Source: Sorex araneus
Lineage: Eukaryota > Chordata > Mammalia > Eulipotyphla > Soricidae
Assembly (NCBI RefSeq): GCF_027595985.1
Contig: NC_073304.1
Span: 47,099,137-47,163,136 of the forward strand
Direction: 5' to 3'
Length of the DNA: 64,000 nt
Shown: in pieces, positions 37,701 to 41,110 of the stretch
Layout: each line of letters begins with the position of its first letter
Position numbering within the stretch: the stretch's first letter is position 1
Notes under the pieces: generated by a model
What the model was told of the DNA's origin: nothing
The model's database searches: none
Seen by the model: the letters and a program-made list of their open reading frames with translations, nothing else
Position numbers and translations under genes: made by a program

Positions 37701-40490
37701 GTTAGCTGCATGCAAGGCAAGCGGCCTACCCTCTGTACTATCGTACTGGGCCCTCAACTTAATTACTTTAAAATTTATTTGCAAAGAGTTTAGGTTTGAA
37801 ATCAAGCAGTCTTAGGTTATACATTTGCTATTTACTGGCTATAAGAATTTGGGGAGGGTGGGAGCAATAGTACAGCAGGTACTTGCCTTGCATGTGGTCA
37901 ACCCAAGTTCAATCCCTAGCTCCCCACATGGTCTCTTGAGCATGCCAGGAGTAAGCCTTGAGCACACTGAGGGTGGCCCCAAAACAAAAACAATGACAAA
38001 AAAGAATGTGGGGATGTTATTTAGTCATTCTGGACCTTGATTTTGTTGTTCTGTTTTTATTTATTTATTTATTTATTTATTTGGGTCACACCCTAGATGA
38101 TGCTCAGGGCTTACTCCTGGTTGTCTGCTCAGGGATCATTCCTAGTTCTGTGCTCATGGATCCTCAGACATATGCAATTTCAGGAATTGAACTGGGATTC
38201 AAGATAAGCACCTTAATCCCTATATTATCTCGCCCATGGATCCTGTTTCTTAAATTCATTAGAGGTCTATTATAACATCTTTTGGATTTGTGGTGAAGAG
38301 GAAATAAAATTTGTATTAGATTCTAGTGTTTAGGAGGTGCTCAGTGAATGCTGGTTTTAATCCCACCCCTCCTTACTGACACCCTATATTACATTGCACA
38401 GTATTGGTATACAGAAGGCACTTTGAAAATATTAATATTTGACTATTGTATCTTAATAATTTTTTTGTTAAATTGTGTTCAGGAGGATTTTCGGCTGCAT
38501 TTTAGAAATATTTCAAGAATCATGGATTGCGTTGGTTGTTTTAAATGTCGACTGTGGGGAAAGCTTCAGGTAAATATATCTTGTTAAGTCCTATTTTTAA
38601 ATTCATTTTTCACAAATAATTTTCTAATATTTTTTCTTATTTTTATTGTAGACTCAGGGTTTGGGCACTGCTCTGAAGATCTTGTTTTCTGAGAAACTAA
38701 TAGCAAATATGCCAGAAAGTGGGCCCAGTTATGAATTTCAACTCACCAGACAAGAAATAGTATCATTATTTAATGCATTTGGAAGGTTAGTTTGAATGTT
38801 CTAAAACTTTTTCTAAAACTTAATCAGTAAGTCTGATGCAACAGGCATGCTTTTAGATCAAACAGTGTAAGGAATAACCTTTTTAGTGAAATAGTCTACT
38901 GCAGAGGTCTATGATCTTGTGAAATATAAGTATTTAGCTGTCTAATTTGATGGTATTCTTTATTTTCATTTACTGACTTTTATGATAATTGACTGAATTT
39001 CGATAGCCATCCTATTAAATTTGTATTTTTTTCAAATTTAGAATTTTCTGTGCTTCCCAAATATTATTTTGAAGGTCCTTGAAAAATTAGGTTTATTATT
39101 TTTTTTGCTTTTTGGGTCACACCCAGCGATGCTCAGGGGTTACTCCTGGCTTTTGCACTCAGGAATTACTCCTGGCAGAGCTTGGGGGACCATATGGGAT
39201 GCCGGGGATCGAACCCGGGTCGGCCACGTGCAAGGCAAACGCCCTAACCGCTATGCTATCACTCCGGCCCCTAGGTTTATTTTTTGTACATACTATTTGT
39301 TGTCATATGTATATAAGAGTTAATAATTCTTTCAAAAATGATTAATTTTCATCAAAGTGATCGGAGGATAAACTTTAGATTAGGTAACATTACAAAATTT
39401 AAATAGAGATTCATTTCTTTATACGCATTTTTGGGGCCAGAGAGATAGTATAGTGGGTAGGGCACTTGCCTTGCACGTGGCCAACCTGGGTTGTATCCCT
39501 CGCTTCCTATTTTTTCCTCTGAGCCCTGCTAGGAATAAGCTCTGAACACTGCTAGACATGGTCCAAAAGCCAAAAAAAAAAAAAAAAATTGCTTCTGACC
39601 AGTGAGGTGTAAAGAATGTAGAACTTTATAAAAATCAGTATAGTCTAAAGACTTCACTCGTTTACTTTTAAAGTTTGTGATTTAGTAGTTTATATTAGAA
39701 CTAATTGAAATTTAAAGTCATTTTTCTATGAAAAAATAAAAATAATAAAATCATTTTTTCTAGTACTTTGAAGTTTACCAGTTTAATTTCACTGGGTACT
39801 CGGCTTCATTTTTTTTTTTTTTTTTTTTACGGTGGAGAGAAAAGCTAAAGAACACTGAATTAACAAATATTTTATTTAAAAATTAGTGAAACAACTTTGG
39901 TCATGTATTTTTACTTTTTGTTGTTCAAGAGCTTTTATTCTTTTTACATGTATTTAAATATGATATATTTATTAATTTTGGGGTTTTGAGGCCACACACA
40001 AGTGCTCCAGGCTACTCCTAGCTTTGAAAGCCCTGAGCATAGCCAGGTGTGGCCCCAAAACAAAACAAAACAAAAAAAAGTTAGGTTGCTGGGGGGAGAA
40101 GGTTCAAAGGGCTAAGCATGCACAGTGCATGCTGGAGGTCTGTGGTTGGTACTTGAGACCACATTGTCCACCAGCCACTTCCACCTGGTAGGACCTGAGA
40201 TTTATACTGGGCATAGCTTCTGGCTACTAGGTGCACCCCAAAACAGCAATAGCATTCTGAGCAATATTATGTTAGTTTCACCATGTCAAATTAAGAACTA
40301 AAATACATAAGGACTAAAATAGATTAAACTGGGCATGCGCCTTTACATTTGTTGAAATAAATCACACATTTTTCTGTGTTCTAAAATTACAAGATGAATT
40401 AAATTGAGGAAAAATGTTTTTGGTTACAGAATTTCTACAAGTGTGAGAGAATTGGAAAACTTCAGGAACTTGTTGCAAAATATCCATTAA
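2406..40490 (+). CDS. ERO1A: ERO1A, endoplasmic reticulum oxidoreductin-1 alpha (exons 2-16; exon 1 off the left edge)
   Basis: FAD-dependent thiol oxidase of the ER lumen. It reoxidises protein disulfide isomerase and passes electrons to oxygen, making hydrogen peroxide. Fifteen exons with GT/AG borders join in one frame to give 430 codons, residues 39-468 in human numbering, ending LLQNIH and TAA at 40488-40490. Visible residues: outer active-site pair C94/C99 (CGRRDC, exon 3), regulatory C104 and C131, structural C208 and C241, FAD contacts R187, T189, W200, S252, H255, R287 and R300, inner active site C394-x-x-C397 (CVGCFKC, exon 14), N-glycosylation sites N280 and N384, and the Fam20C-type site S145-E-E split across exons 5/6. 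Signal peptide and promoter are outside the window. Nearly identical to human ERO1A as I recall it. The paralogue ERO1B is less likely given the match along the whole length. No frameshift or missing key residue. Residue roles are family knowledge. Confidence 0.98.
2708..2866 (+). repeat. SOR-type tRNA SINE
   Basis: Sense copy, diverged head (gtctggggtgatagtatagc); tail ctgggtgtggctcaaaacac. Confidence 0.85.
3027..3110 (-). repeat. SINE tail fragment
   Basis: Only the 3' half in antisense: ggacccacacctgatagtgt and an old copy of the middle. Confidence 0.5.
3121..3301 (-). repeat. SOR-type tRNA SINE
   Basis: Antisense; T-rich start (tttgtttgtttg) is the inverted tail, head ends tattgctcaggcccc. 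Confidence 0.85.
3303..3485 (-). repeat. L1 3' end fragment
   Basis: After (TTTTA)n reads ttgaatcaccatgagataca and caacacccatccctttacca, the inverted 3' UTR of the shrew L1 also found at 54.5 kb. Truncated at its 5' side. Confidence 0.75.
3495..3592 (-). repeat. Chimeric SINE head fragment
   Basis: ctctgagagggacggaggaa joined to the tRNA-derived head, the same junction as in the chimeric SINE at 55.6 kb. Confidence 0.6.
3593..4052 (+). other. ERO1A intron 2, no recognised element
   Basis: Unique AT-rich DNA up to the exon 3 acceptor. Confidence 0.6.
4053..4136 (+). CDS. ERO1A: ERO1A exon 3 (outer active site)
   Basis: 84 nt, residues 79-106, acceptor attttatag, donor GTAAGA. Contains C85, the shuttle pair C94 and C99 in CGRRDC, and C104. 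These take electrons from PDI and form the regulatory disulfides. Residue 105 reads H where human has Q by memory. A (TG)n tract starts only 10 nt past the donor. Confidence 0.98.
4147..4230 (+). repeat. Microsatellite (TG)n/(TA)n
   Basis: TG repeat passing into TATATACA-type repeats, starting 10 nt after the exon 3 donor. Confidence 0.9.
4243..4366 (-). repeat. Diverged SINE variant
   Basis: ggtgctgggagttgaactca and ctccagcctgttgagctatc: a B-box region with a head differing from the common SINE. Confidence 0.55.
4401..4632 (-). repeat. Chimeric SINE (tRNA head plus unique body)
   Basis: Body: gtcatcccattgttcatcga, gtttttggcatatctaatac and gtgggcgggatactcttggt, then the tRNA-type head at the right. 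Another full copy is at 55.6 kb and a sense copy at 17.2 kb. Confidence 0.75.
4634..4661 (+). repeat. (TTTA)n microsatellite
   Basis: Short TTTA run directly next to the chimeric SINE. Confidence 0.85.
4721..4900 (-). repeat. SOR-type SINE with target duplication
   Basis: Flanked by the 16-bp repeat agcatctttattttta at 4705-4720 and 4901-4916, a clear L1-style target duplication. Low divergence. Confidence 0.93.
4917..5479 (+). other. ERO1A intron 3, no recognised element
   Basis: Unique sequence with one local tandem duplication near 5320-5372 (actatggttacacctaagat repeated with one change). Confidence 0.6.
5480..5648 (+). repeat. SOR-type tRNA SINE
   Basis: Sense; aggtgcttgccttgcaggtg, then tail ggttgtggcccaacccc. 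Old copy. Confidence 0.8.
5665..5819 (-). repeat. SOR-type tRNA SINE
   Basis: Antisense; possible 8-bp target duplication ataagtac on both sides. Confidence 0.85.
5820..6325 (+). other. ERO1A intron 3, no recognised element
   Basis: Unique sequence. A small tandem duplication of cggcagtatgcat lies near 6215-6240. Confidence 0.55.
6326..6410 (-). repeat. tRNA-type SINE fragment of a second kind
   Basis: gccagggattgaaccttggg then gctgtacctctgcgccacac: short inverted tRNA-like unit without the SOR tail, like those at 15.9, 51.1, 51.7 and 56.4 kb. Confidence 0.5.
6416..7117 (+). repeat. Long pyrimidine microsatellite (TTTC)n/(TTCC)n/(CCCCT)n
   Basis: About 700 bases of almost pure C and T on the + strand, moving from TTTC to mixed CCTC to TTCC to CCCCT units. 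It abuts the inverted tail of the SINE at 7118-7287, so it probably grew from that A-rich tail. Long open frames across it are low-complexity artefacts. Confidence 0.98.
7118..7287 (-). repeat. SOR-type tRNA SINE
   Basis: Antisense; begins tttttttggagg next to the pyrimidine tract, head ends ctatctctctggccc. Confidence 0.88.
7288..7905 (+). other. ERO1A intron 3, no recognised element
   Basis: Unique. Contains gtgtcggtacttt twice (7451 and 7481 region) around a T/TG tract. Confidence 0.55.
7906..8104 (+). repeat. SOR-type tRNA SINE
   Basis: Sense, fairly young; B box ggttcgattcc intact, tail A-rich with AAAAG repeats. Confidence 0.93.
8449..8605 (-). repeat. SOR-type tRNA SINE
   Basis: Antisense, diverged; ttgtccacatgcaaggcaaa then tatctcaatgacccc. 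Confidence 0.82.
8698..8862 (+). repeat. Diverged SINE
   Basis: Sense; catggccttgcatgagtgag, gagcaccaccgggagtgact; middle changed to a CCTCC run. Confidence 0.6.
8941..9034 (+). repeat. 5'-truncated SINE with target duplication
   Basis: Tail part only, ending in an (AATCAGTC)n run. Flanked by aaaaaagtgattgattcc at 8923-8940 and 9035-9052. Confidence 0.8.
9417..9455 (+). CDS. ERO1A: ERO1A exon 4 (39 nt)
   Basis: Short symmetric exon encoding [13 protein letters not shown] (107-119), phase 0 at both ends. Acceptor aaactag, donor GTATAA, which is weak at +4/+5. Its loss would keep the frame but remove part of the regulatory loop between C104 and C131. Confidence 0.97.
9456..10061 (+). other. 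ERO1A intron 4, no recognised element
   Basis: Pyrimidine-rich start, then unique sequence. Nothing recognised. Confidence 0.55.
10062..10234 (-). repeat. SOR-type tRNA SINE
   Basis: Antisense; gggccacacctggctgtcct to tatctctccagcccc. Confidence 0.88.
10546..10697 (-). repeat. SOR-type tRNA SINE
   Basis: Antisense; ggccacacctgaaagtgctc, head degraded (ctgtactgtcactcttgtc). Confidence 0.82.
11237..11359 (-). repeat. Unidentified structured retrocopy
   Basis: Flanked by agcacttcctt at 11226-11236 and 11360-11370. On the - strand it ends in an A-rich (AAAT)n tail. The GC-rich body has stems GGGGAGCT/AGCTCCCC and GCCACAG/CTGTGGC. It lacks SOR head or tail. The parent RNA is not recognised. Confidence 0.6.
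11579..11697 (+). repeat. Short SINE variant
   Basis: Sense; gagagagagctcagtgggct, then ccaggtgtggcccccaaatc; middle shortened. Confidence 0.6.
11876..12322 (-). repeat. SOR SINE split by an L1 insertion
   Basis: Antisense SINE with tail part 11876-11913 and the rest 12188-12322. The 14 bp gatgctcagggatt at 11900-11913 is repeated at 12188-12201. Confidence 0.9.
11914..12187 (-). mobile_element. 5'-truncated L1 3' end inside a SINE
   Basis: Inverted L1 3' UTR (ttgaatcatcgtgagatcat ... cacccatccctccaccagtt ... ctccatggcagacaatattc) with A-tail at the left. No coding part left. Confidence 0.88.
12323..12739 (+). other. ERO1A intron 4, no recognised element
   Basis: 12420-12700 has L1-like wording (ttggacttttttcagttcac) but I cannot place it securely. 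Confidence 0.4.
12740..12888 (-). repeat. SOR-type tRNA SINE
   Basis: Antisense; gggctacccttggtggtgct to tatctctttggccc. Confidence 0.88.
13048..13287 (+). repeat. SOR-type SINE followed by (TA)n(TG)n
   Basis: Sense, B box ggttcgatctcc; its A-rich tail runs straight into TATATA and TGTGTG repeats (13236-13287). Confidence 0.92.
13635..13711 (+). CDS. ERO1A: ERO1A exon 5
   Basis: 77 nt, residues 120-144 plus two bases of S145. Includes regulatory C131 (IEECEQ). Donor GTTTGA. The following intron is only 84 nt (13712-13795). Confidence 0.98.
13796..13869 (+). CDS. ERO1A: ERO1A exon 6
   Basis: 74 nt. Completes S145 and encodes [10 protein letters not shown] through NFCEAD (C166). Donor GTATAA. 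With exon 5 it makes a tightly spaced pair. Confidence 0.98.
13870..14571 (+). other. ERO1A intron 6, no recognised element
   Basis: Unique AT-rich DNA. The open frame at 14111-14308 has no splice or protein family support. Confidence 0.5.
14572..14708 (-). repeat. SINE variant
   Basis: Antisense; ggaccacacctggtagttct, head ends gagctgtctccctggcccc. Confidence 0.75.
14726..14893 (-). repeat. SOR-type tRNA SINE
   Basis: Antisense; ggccacacctggtggtgatc to ctacctctctggccc, 18 nt after the previous copy. Confidence 0.87.
14894..15245 (+). other. ERO1A intron 6, no recognised element
   Basis: Contains a short palindrome-like atgcaggcatttatgtaaat; otherwise nothing seen. Confidence 0.5.
15246..15418 (+). 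repeat. SOR-type tRNA SINE
   Basis: Sense, old; ttaaggcactcaccttgatg, tail ccaaatatgggccaacccc. Confidence 0.8.
15440..15602 (+). repeat. MIR element
   Basis: acttgcccagggttacactt and tagtagtgggacttgggttc are the diagnostic 3' core of MIR. Confidence 0.65.
15617..15785 (-). repeat. SOR-type tRNA SINE, degraded
   Basis: Antisense; gggccacagctggtgatact; B-box part reads gggatcaaaattgagtcagc. Confidence 0.72.
15866..15945 (+). repeat. Second tRNA-type SINE fragment
   Basis: ggggtagttcagtggtagag ... gacttgggtttgacccctgg: A- and B-box-like spacing without the SOR tail. Confidence 0.5.
16229..16411 (-). repeat. SOR-type SINE with internal insertion
   Basis: Antisense; an extra block cccccagagatggaacacag and a duplicated caaggcaag in the head region. 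Confidence 0.8.
16617..16737 (+). CDS. ERO1A: ERO1A exon 7 (FAD site)
   Basis: 121 nt, acceptor ttacag, donor GTATGT. Encodes residues 170-210, with FAD-contact residues R187, T189 and W200 ([16 protein letters not shown]) and C208 near the end. Confidence 0.98.
16842..17016 (+). repeat. SOR-type tRNA SINE
   Basis: Sense, old; aaggtgcttatcttgcatga, ends ccaagtgtgaccacaaaccc. Confidence 0.78.
17032..17158 (+). repeat. SINE, internally deleted
   Basis: Head aggactggggaaatagctca joined early to the tail (gcaccacttggtgtgacccc), then (CAA)n. Confidence 0.68.
17199..17461 (+). repeat. Chimeric SINE, sense copy
   Basis: Shows the order clearly: tRNA head with B box (17199-17265), then a unique body (gagcccggcaagctactaag, ggatatgccaaaaacagtaa, gcccgctcaagcaactcgat) and a terminal GATACAGT repeat. 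The common SINE's A-rich tail is absent. Confidence 0.85.
17610..17770 (+). repeat. Probable MIR
   Basis: gtaagcatgctgtacatttt, atggagaaagggaaacttag and a wide fit to the MIR core order. Diverged. Confidence 0.45.
17771..18145 (+). other. ERO1A intron 7 with a (TG)n tract
   Basis: TG repeat at about 17902-17936. Otherwise unique. Confidence 0.6.
18161..18345 (-). repeat. SOR-type SINE with target duplication
   Basis: Flanked by tctaatacgtgttta (18146-18160) and tctaatatgtgttta (18346-18360). Begins with a (TTTA)n tail, young head. Confidence 0.93.
18452..18603 (-). repeat. SOR-type tRNA SINE
   Basis: Antisense; gggccctccaagtggcttac to tccctctctggccc. Confidence 0.8.
18648..18811 (-). repeat. 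SOR-type tRNA SINE
   Basis: Antisense; gggtcacacctgccaatgtt to tatcgctctggccc. Confidence 0.87.
18812..19725 (+). other. ERO1A intron 7, no recognised element
   Basis: AT-rich. A 15-20 nt L1 3'-end scrap (tttattgaatcactgtaag) lies near 18895; the rest up to exon 8 is unassigned. Confidence 0.5.
19726..19772 (+). CDS. ERO1A: ERO1A exon 8
   Basis: 47 nt, acceptor tttctag, donor GTAAGT. Encodes [15 protein letters not shown] (211-225) plus one base of G226. Confidence 0.98.
19962..20129 (-). repeat. SOR-type tRNA SINE
   Basis: Antisense; gggtaacatccagtagtgct to caagctccctggacc. Confidence 0.84.
20214..20383 (-). repeat. Young SOR-type SINE with target duplication
   Basis: Flanked by agtctctgcattt at 20201-20213 and 20384-20396. 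The inverted B box gatcgaacccgggtcggccg is close to consensus. Confidence 0.95.
20649..20827 (-). repeat. Young SOR-type SINE
   Basis: Long T run (inverted A-tail), then consensus-like body to ctatcgctccagccc. Confidence 0.93.
20828..21491 (+). other. ERO1A intron 8, no recognised element
   Basis: Mostly unique; nothing placed with confidence. Confidence 0.5.
21492..21673 (-). repeat. SINE variant
   Basis: Antisense; ggggccacaccgagagctgt; B box gggattgaacctggcctcct; head ctggtgagctagctctctgg. Confidence 0.78.
21887..22060 (-). repeat. SOR-type tRNA SINE
   Basis: Antisense with (TTTG)n tail; ggggccacacccggtgatgc to tctctccagccct. Confidence 0.9.
22302..22466 (+). repeat. SOR-type tRNA SINE
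   Basis: Sense; B box ggttcgatcc retained, tail ctatggccccaaaagc. Confidence 0.85.
22494..22685 (+). repeat. SINE variant
   Basis: Sense; ggggtggagagataactcaa, tail gagcactgctaggtgtgcac. Confidence 0.7.
22864..23051 (+). repeat. Youngest-looking SOR SINE in the window
   Basis: Near-consensus full copy: A-box region tagcacagcgggtagggcg, B box ggttcgaatcc, poly(A) tail. Perfect target duplication aaagaactaatcct at 22850-22863 and 23052-23065. Confidence 0.97.
23066..23461 (+). other. ERO1A intron 8, no recognised element
   Basis: Unique sequence. Confidence 0.5.
23462..23632 (+). repeat. SINE variant
   Basis: Sense; ggagagctagctcaaaggac, tail ctgctaggtctggccccaaa. Confidence 0.7.
23738..23868 (-). 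repeat. SINE variant
   Basis: Antisense; tttggggccatagtttgtgg to gttgagctgtcgttccagc. Confidence 0.65.
23900..24150 (-). mobile_element. hAT/Charlie-like DNA transposon fragment
   Basis: The right end, read on the - strand, starts CAGGGGTGGGGAACCTTTTT, like a hAT terminal repeat, and continues with ggcccaggaatgatgttata inverted. Non-autonomous, no coding part. Confidence 0.45.
24151..24720 (+). other. ERO1A intron 8 upstream of the microexon
   Basis: Unique apart from a short tandem duplication of aaccaaggtaggaaagcaaa near 24190-24230. The last 60 nt are T-rich and end tttttcag. Confidence 0.6.
24721..24732 (+). CDS. ERO1A: ERO1A exon 9, a 12-nt microexon
   Basis: GGAAAAGCAAAG between acceptor tttttcag and strong donor GTAAGT. 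Phase 1 on both sides, so inclusion adds four residues (G-K-S-K before E230) and skipping keeps the frame. Human at this position reads G-T-S-E-E by memory, which matches in length and supports a real microexon. Confidence 0.93.
25058..25185 (-). repeat. Degraded SINE
   Basis: Antisense; gagccacatgcagtggtgtt, agagttgaactggggtttgc. Confidence 0.55.
25197..25366 (-). repeat. SOR-type tRNA SINE
   Basis: Antisense; ggggtcacagccagaaatgc to tatcgctctggcccc. Confidence 0.9.
25690..25910 (+). repeat. MIR element
   Basis: cctaagaggtattcttgtca, cattttatagactatgaaaa and agcagtgttagaactgaaac follow MIR order. Confidence 0.65.
26028..26405 (-). mobile_element. Old ERVL-MaLR LTR
   Basis: Inverted MaLR-type LTR: ttattttctcacaattctag, ctttcctcccaaaggcccca and tcagaatcatcacaatggag. 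A T-rich stretch replaces part of the middle. Solo LTR, no genes. Confidence 0.7.
26406..27073 (+). other. ERO1A intron 9, no recognised element
   Basis: Very AT-rich unique DNA. Confidence 0.5.
27074..27225 (-). repeat. SOR-type tRNA SINE
   Basis: Antisense, tail partly lost; ctgcactcagggatcactcc to accatcactccagctcc. Confidence 0.85.
27278..27410 (-). repeat. SINE variant
   Basis: Antisense; ccagtgctcaggagctattc, tattggggatcagcccaggc. Confidence 0.6.
27411..28168 (+). other. ERO1A intron 9, mostly unassigned
   Basis: Holds a weak SINE scrap at about 27970-28062 (gcctgtgagcagggtagccc). Otherwise unique up to exon 10. Confidence 0.5.
28169..28195 (+). CDS. ERO1A: ERO1A exon 10 (27 nt)
   Basis: Second tiny exon in a row, encoding NTFYSWLE (231-238) with split codons at both ends. 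Acceptor tttcag, donor GTAATT. Only 104 nt of intron separate it from exon 11. Confidence 0.97.
28300..28392 (+). CDS. ERO1A: ERO1A exon 11 (FAD site)
   Basis: 93 nt, residues 239-269. Carries C241 and FAD contacts S252 and H255 in [10 protein letters not shown]. Acceptor tatttag, donor GTATGT. Confidence 0.98.
28393..28866 (+). other. ERO1A intron 11, no recognised element
   Basis: Unique sequence. Confidence 0.5.
28963..30223 (-). mobile_element. Solo LTR of an endogenous retrovirus, class II-like
   Basis: 1261 bp, begins TG and ends CA, flanked by the 6-bp duplication gtgatt (28957-28962, 30224-30229). On the - strand AATAAA lies at 29127-29122, leaving a U5-like part of about 160 nt. 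A 100-bp imperfect tandem repeat sits at the U3 side (30005-30215) and a GGATCT run at about 29202-29222. No internal retroviral genes are present. A 6-bp duplication fits ERV class II, but the family is not identified. Confidence 0.75.
30005..30215 (-). repeat. Imperfect tandem repeat in the LTR U3 region
   Basis: Unit 1 near 30005-30095 (ggaatggaagtgtctcagga) and unit 2 near 30117-30215 (ggaatggaggtgcttcagga); each continues with gataaacctaa and aaggacaaaccaatg-like sequence. Confidence 0.75.
30370..30475 (-). repeat. SINE fragment
   Basis: gatgctgcggatcaaactca and caatgcaggccatgcagtcc, degraded. Confidence 0.45.
30510..30683 (+). repeat. SOR-type tRNA SINE
   Basis: Sense; ggtgctggagagatagcaca, tail catcggatatggcccctgaa. 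Confidence 0.87.
30806..30975 (+). repeat. SOR-type tRNA SINE
   Basis: Sense; gggggctggaggattagtac, tail ccaactatggcccccaaaca. Confidence 0.87.
31019..31192 (+). repeat. SOR-type tRNA SINE
   Basis: Sense, old; ggcctgagagagatcacagc, tail caagagtgacccaaaagc. Third sense copy in 700 bases. Confidence 0.8.
31340..31586 (+). CDS. ERO1A: ERO1A exon 12
   Basis: 247 nt, the longest coding exon, residues 270-351 plus two bases of K352. Contains glycosylation sequon N280-I-T and FAD contacts R287 and R300. Acceptor ttatcag, donor GTAATT. Confidence 0.98.
31797..31947 (-). repeat. SOR-type tRNA SINE
   Basis: Antisense; gggtcacacccagtgatgct, with a deletion in the middle. Confidence 0.85.
32072..32196 (+). 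repeat. SINE, internally deleted
   Basis: Sense; gagagatagtacgagggtaa, cttgcatgcagctgaacctg, tail agctgggtgtggccgg. Confidence 0.72.
32332..32482 (-). repeat. SOR-type SINE with target duplication
   Basis: taaaggtcatt stands before (from 32321) and after (from 32485) the element. Confidence 0.85.
32497..32688 (+). repeat. Young SOR-type SINE
   Basis: Sense, near consensus, about 25-nt poly(A). B box ggttcaaatcc. Lies 200 nt upstream of the exon 13 duplication. Confidence 0.94.
32891..33002 (+). repeat. ERO1A: 56-bp tandem duplication over the ERO1A exon 13 acceptor
   Basis: Unit 1 32891-32946, unit 2 32947-33002, differing at two bases. Each holds the pyrimidine-rich tract, AAATGCAG and the first bases of exon 13. 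Confidence 0.97.
32989..33058 (+). CDS. ERO1A: ERO1A exon 13
   Basis: 70 nt, residues 353-375 ([20 protein letters not shown]...). Its acceptor aaatgcag lies in the second unit of a 56-bp tandem duplication; the first unit offers an identical acceptor at 32932. I choose 32989 because only this reading matches the ERO1 family and stays open. Confidence 0.96.
33059..33460 (+). other. ERO1A intron 13, no recognised element
   Basis: Unique sequence. Confidence 0.5.
33473..33653 (+). repeat. SOR-type SINE with target duplication
   Basis: Flanked by aaggcatttagg at 33461-33472 and 33654-33665. Confidence 0.95.
33666..34084 (+). other. ERO1A intron 13, no recognised element
   Basis: Unique sequence. 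Confidence 0.5.
34085..34320 (-). repeat. Old L1 3' end-like fragment
   Basis: T run then aaagcaattttattgatttg and a C-rich block cacctccctttgcccattcc, in the style of an inverted L1 3' UTR. Confidence 0.45.
34643..34718 (+). repeat. (TG)n microsatellite
   Basis: About 38 uninterrupted TG units ending in CGCGC. Confidence 0.97.
34870..35100 (-). repeat. L1 3' end fragment
   Basis: gagtcactgtgacttacaat, cattccagtaccacactcac: a second L1 3' UTR subfamily. Confidence 0.6.
35361..35508 (-). repeat. SOR-type tRNA SINE
   Basis: Antisense; gggccataccctggtgtgct; inserted in front of the L1 at 35.5 kb. Confidence 0.82.
35512..36190 (-). mobile_element. 5'-truncated L1 (3' UTR and end of ORF2)
   Basis: Inverted L1: ttaggcactgtggcttatat (3' end) to ORF2 wording such as ggttatttccagatttttgc and gaagtgaaattgctggggct. 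Reading frame broken. Confidence 0.78.
36191..36405 (+). other. ERO1A intron 13, unassigned
   Basis: Possibly further old L1; no secure match. Confidence 0.35.
36406..36576 (-). repeat. SOR-type SINE with target duplication
   Basis: aattaaagttctt before and aactgaagttctt after; near-consensus body. Confidence 0.9.
36667..36797 (-). repeat. Chimeric SINE, body only
   Basis: gtcactgtcactgtcatcct, ttcatcgatttgtttaagcg, ggcatatccaatatgccacg; the tRNA head is missing. Confidence 0.78.
36798..37599 (+). other. ERO1A intron 13 with a GA-rich patch
   Basis: GA-rich run at about 37050-37120; short duplications of aaagttgtttt near 36950-37005. Otherwise unique. Confidence 0.55.
37600..37753 (-). repeat. 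SOR-type tRNA SINE
   Basis: Antisense; aggctacagcaggcattgct to ctatcgtactgggccc. Confidence 0.86.
37852..37995 (+). repeat. SOR-type SINE, shortened
   Basis: Sense; gagcaatagtacagcaggta, tail actgagggtggccccaaaac. Confidence 0.82.
38056..38238 (-). repeat. SOR-type SINE with (TTTA)n tail
   Basis: Antisense; gggtcacaccctagatgatg to attatctcgccc, diverged. Confidence 0.8.
38483..38569 (+). CDS. ERO1A: ERO1A exon 14 (inner active site)
   Basis: 87 nt, residues 376-404. Holds N384-I-S and the CVGCFKC motif (C391, C394, C397), the inner pair next to FAD. Acceptor gttcag, donor GTAAAT. The next intron is only 82 nt. Confidence 0.98.
38652..38785 (+). CDS. ERO1A: ERO1A exon 15
   Basis: 134 nt, residues 405-448 ([16 protein letters not shown]...NAFG) plus two bases of R449. 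Acceptor ttgtag, donor GTTAGT. Confidence 0.98.
39098..39271 (-). repeat. Young SOR-type SINE with target duplication
   Basis: taggtttatt at 39088-39097 and 39272-39281. Inverted B box gatcgaacccgggtcggcca. Confidence 0.94.
39433..39588 (+). repeat. SOR-type tRNA SINE
   Basis: Sense; ggggccagagagatagtata, poly(A) tail. Confidence 0.9.
39979..40078. repeat. Inverted pair of SINE tails
   Basis: Antisense tail (gttttgaggccacacacaag) directly followed by a sense tail (ccaggtgtggccccaaaaca), making an imperfect inverted repeat. Confidence 0.7.
40086..40245 (+). repeat. Diverged SINE variant
   Basis: Sense; gctggggggagaaggttcaa, tail actaggtgcaccccaaaaca. Confidence 0.6.
40430..40490 (+). CDS. 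ERO1A: ERO1A exon 16, coding part, with stop
   Basis: Acceptor gttacag. Encodes [19 protein letters not shown] and TAA, the usual C-terminus of the family. The exon continues into the 3' UTR. Confidence 0.98.
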
Positions 40491-41110
40491 AGGACATCAG
40501 TTGAAATGTACGTATGTGCCTGTTTCTGGACACTGGAGGCCAAAGAGTGGAATTTCATTCAAAGGCATCACAGAAATGACAGTCTTAAGCCAAACATTTT
40601 ATAAAGCTGCTTTTGTAAAGGAGAATTATATTGTTTTAAGTAAGCCATTTTTAATTGTGTTGTCATATATAATATTATTGTGAGTAAAAGTGATGCTTTG
40701 ATAATGAACTATAAATTTTAAAGTTTAATATGGAATAAAATCAGGATTATCTAATTCCTATATGGGAAAACTAAGCAAATGATGTTTTACATCTCTCAAA
40801 CTAGATTTTTGTGTTAGCTGTCATACAAATAAAATCATGACCAATGTGACAACCATTTAATGGAAAAATGCTAGGAGATAGCTTAATATTTTTCAAAGTT
40901 TTTTAGGTTACCAGACTTAGCAAATAAAAATACAAAATGCCCAGTGACACTTGAATTTTAGATAAATAACAAAAATTTTCTTAAATTTAAATGTTATAAA
41001 TAATATTTGGGATAAACATACTAAAATTATTTCTTATTTAAAATTCAAATTTAGCTGGGAGGCTTTGTTTTAACTGGCAAAACTAAAATACATTGGTATA
41101 AAATAAATAA
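40491..41110 (+). other. ERO1A: ERO1A 3' UTR (minimum extent)
   Basis: Repeat-free, AT-rich sequence after the stop. AATAAA signals lie at 40734-40739, 40828-40833 and 41102-41107; more occur further right. Which one is used cannot be told from sequence, so the true end may be later. Confidence 0.6.
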
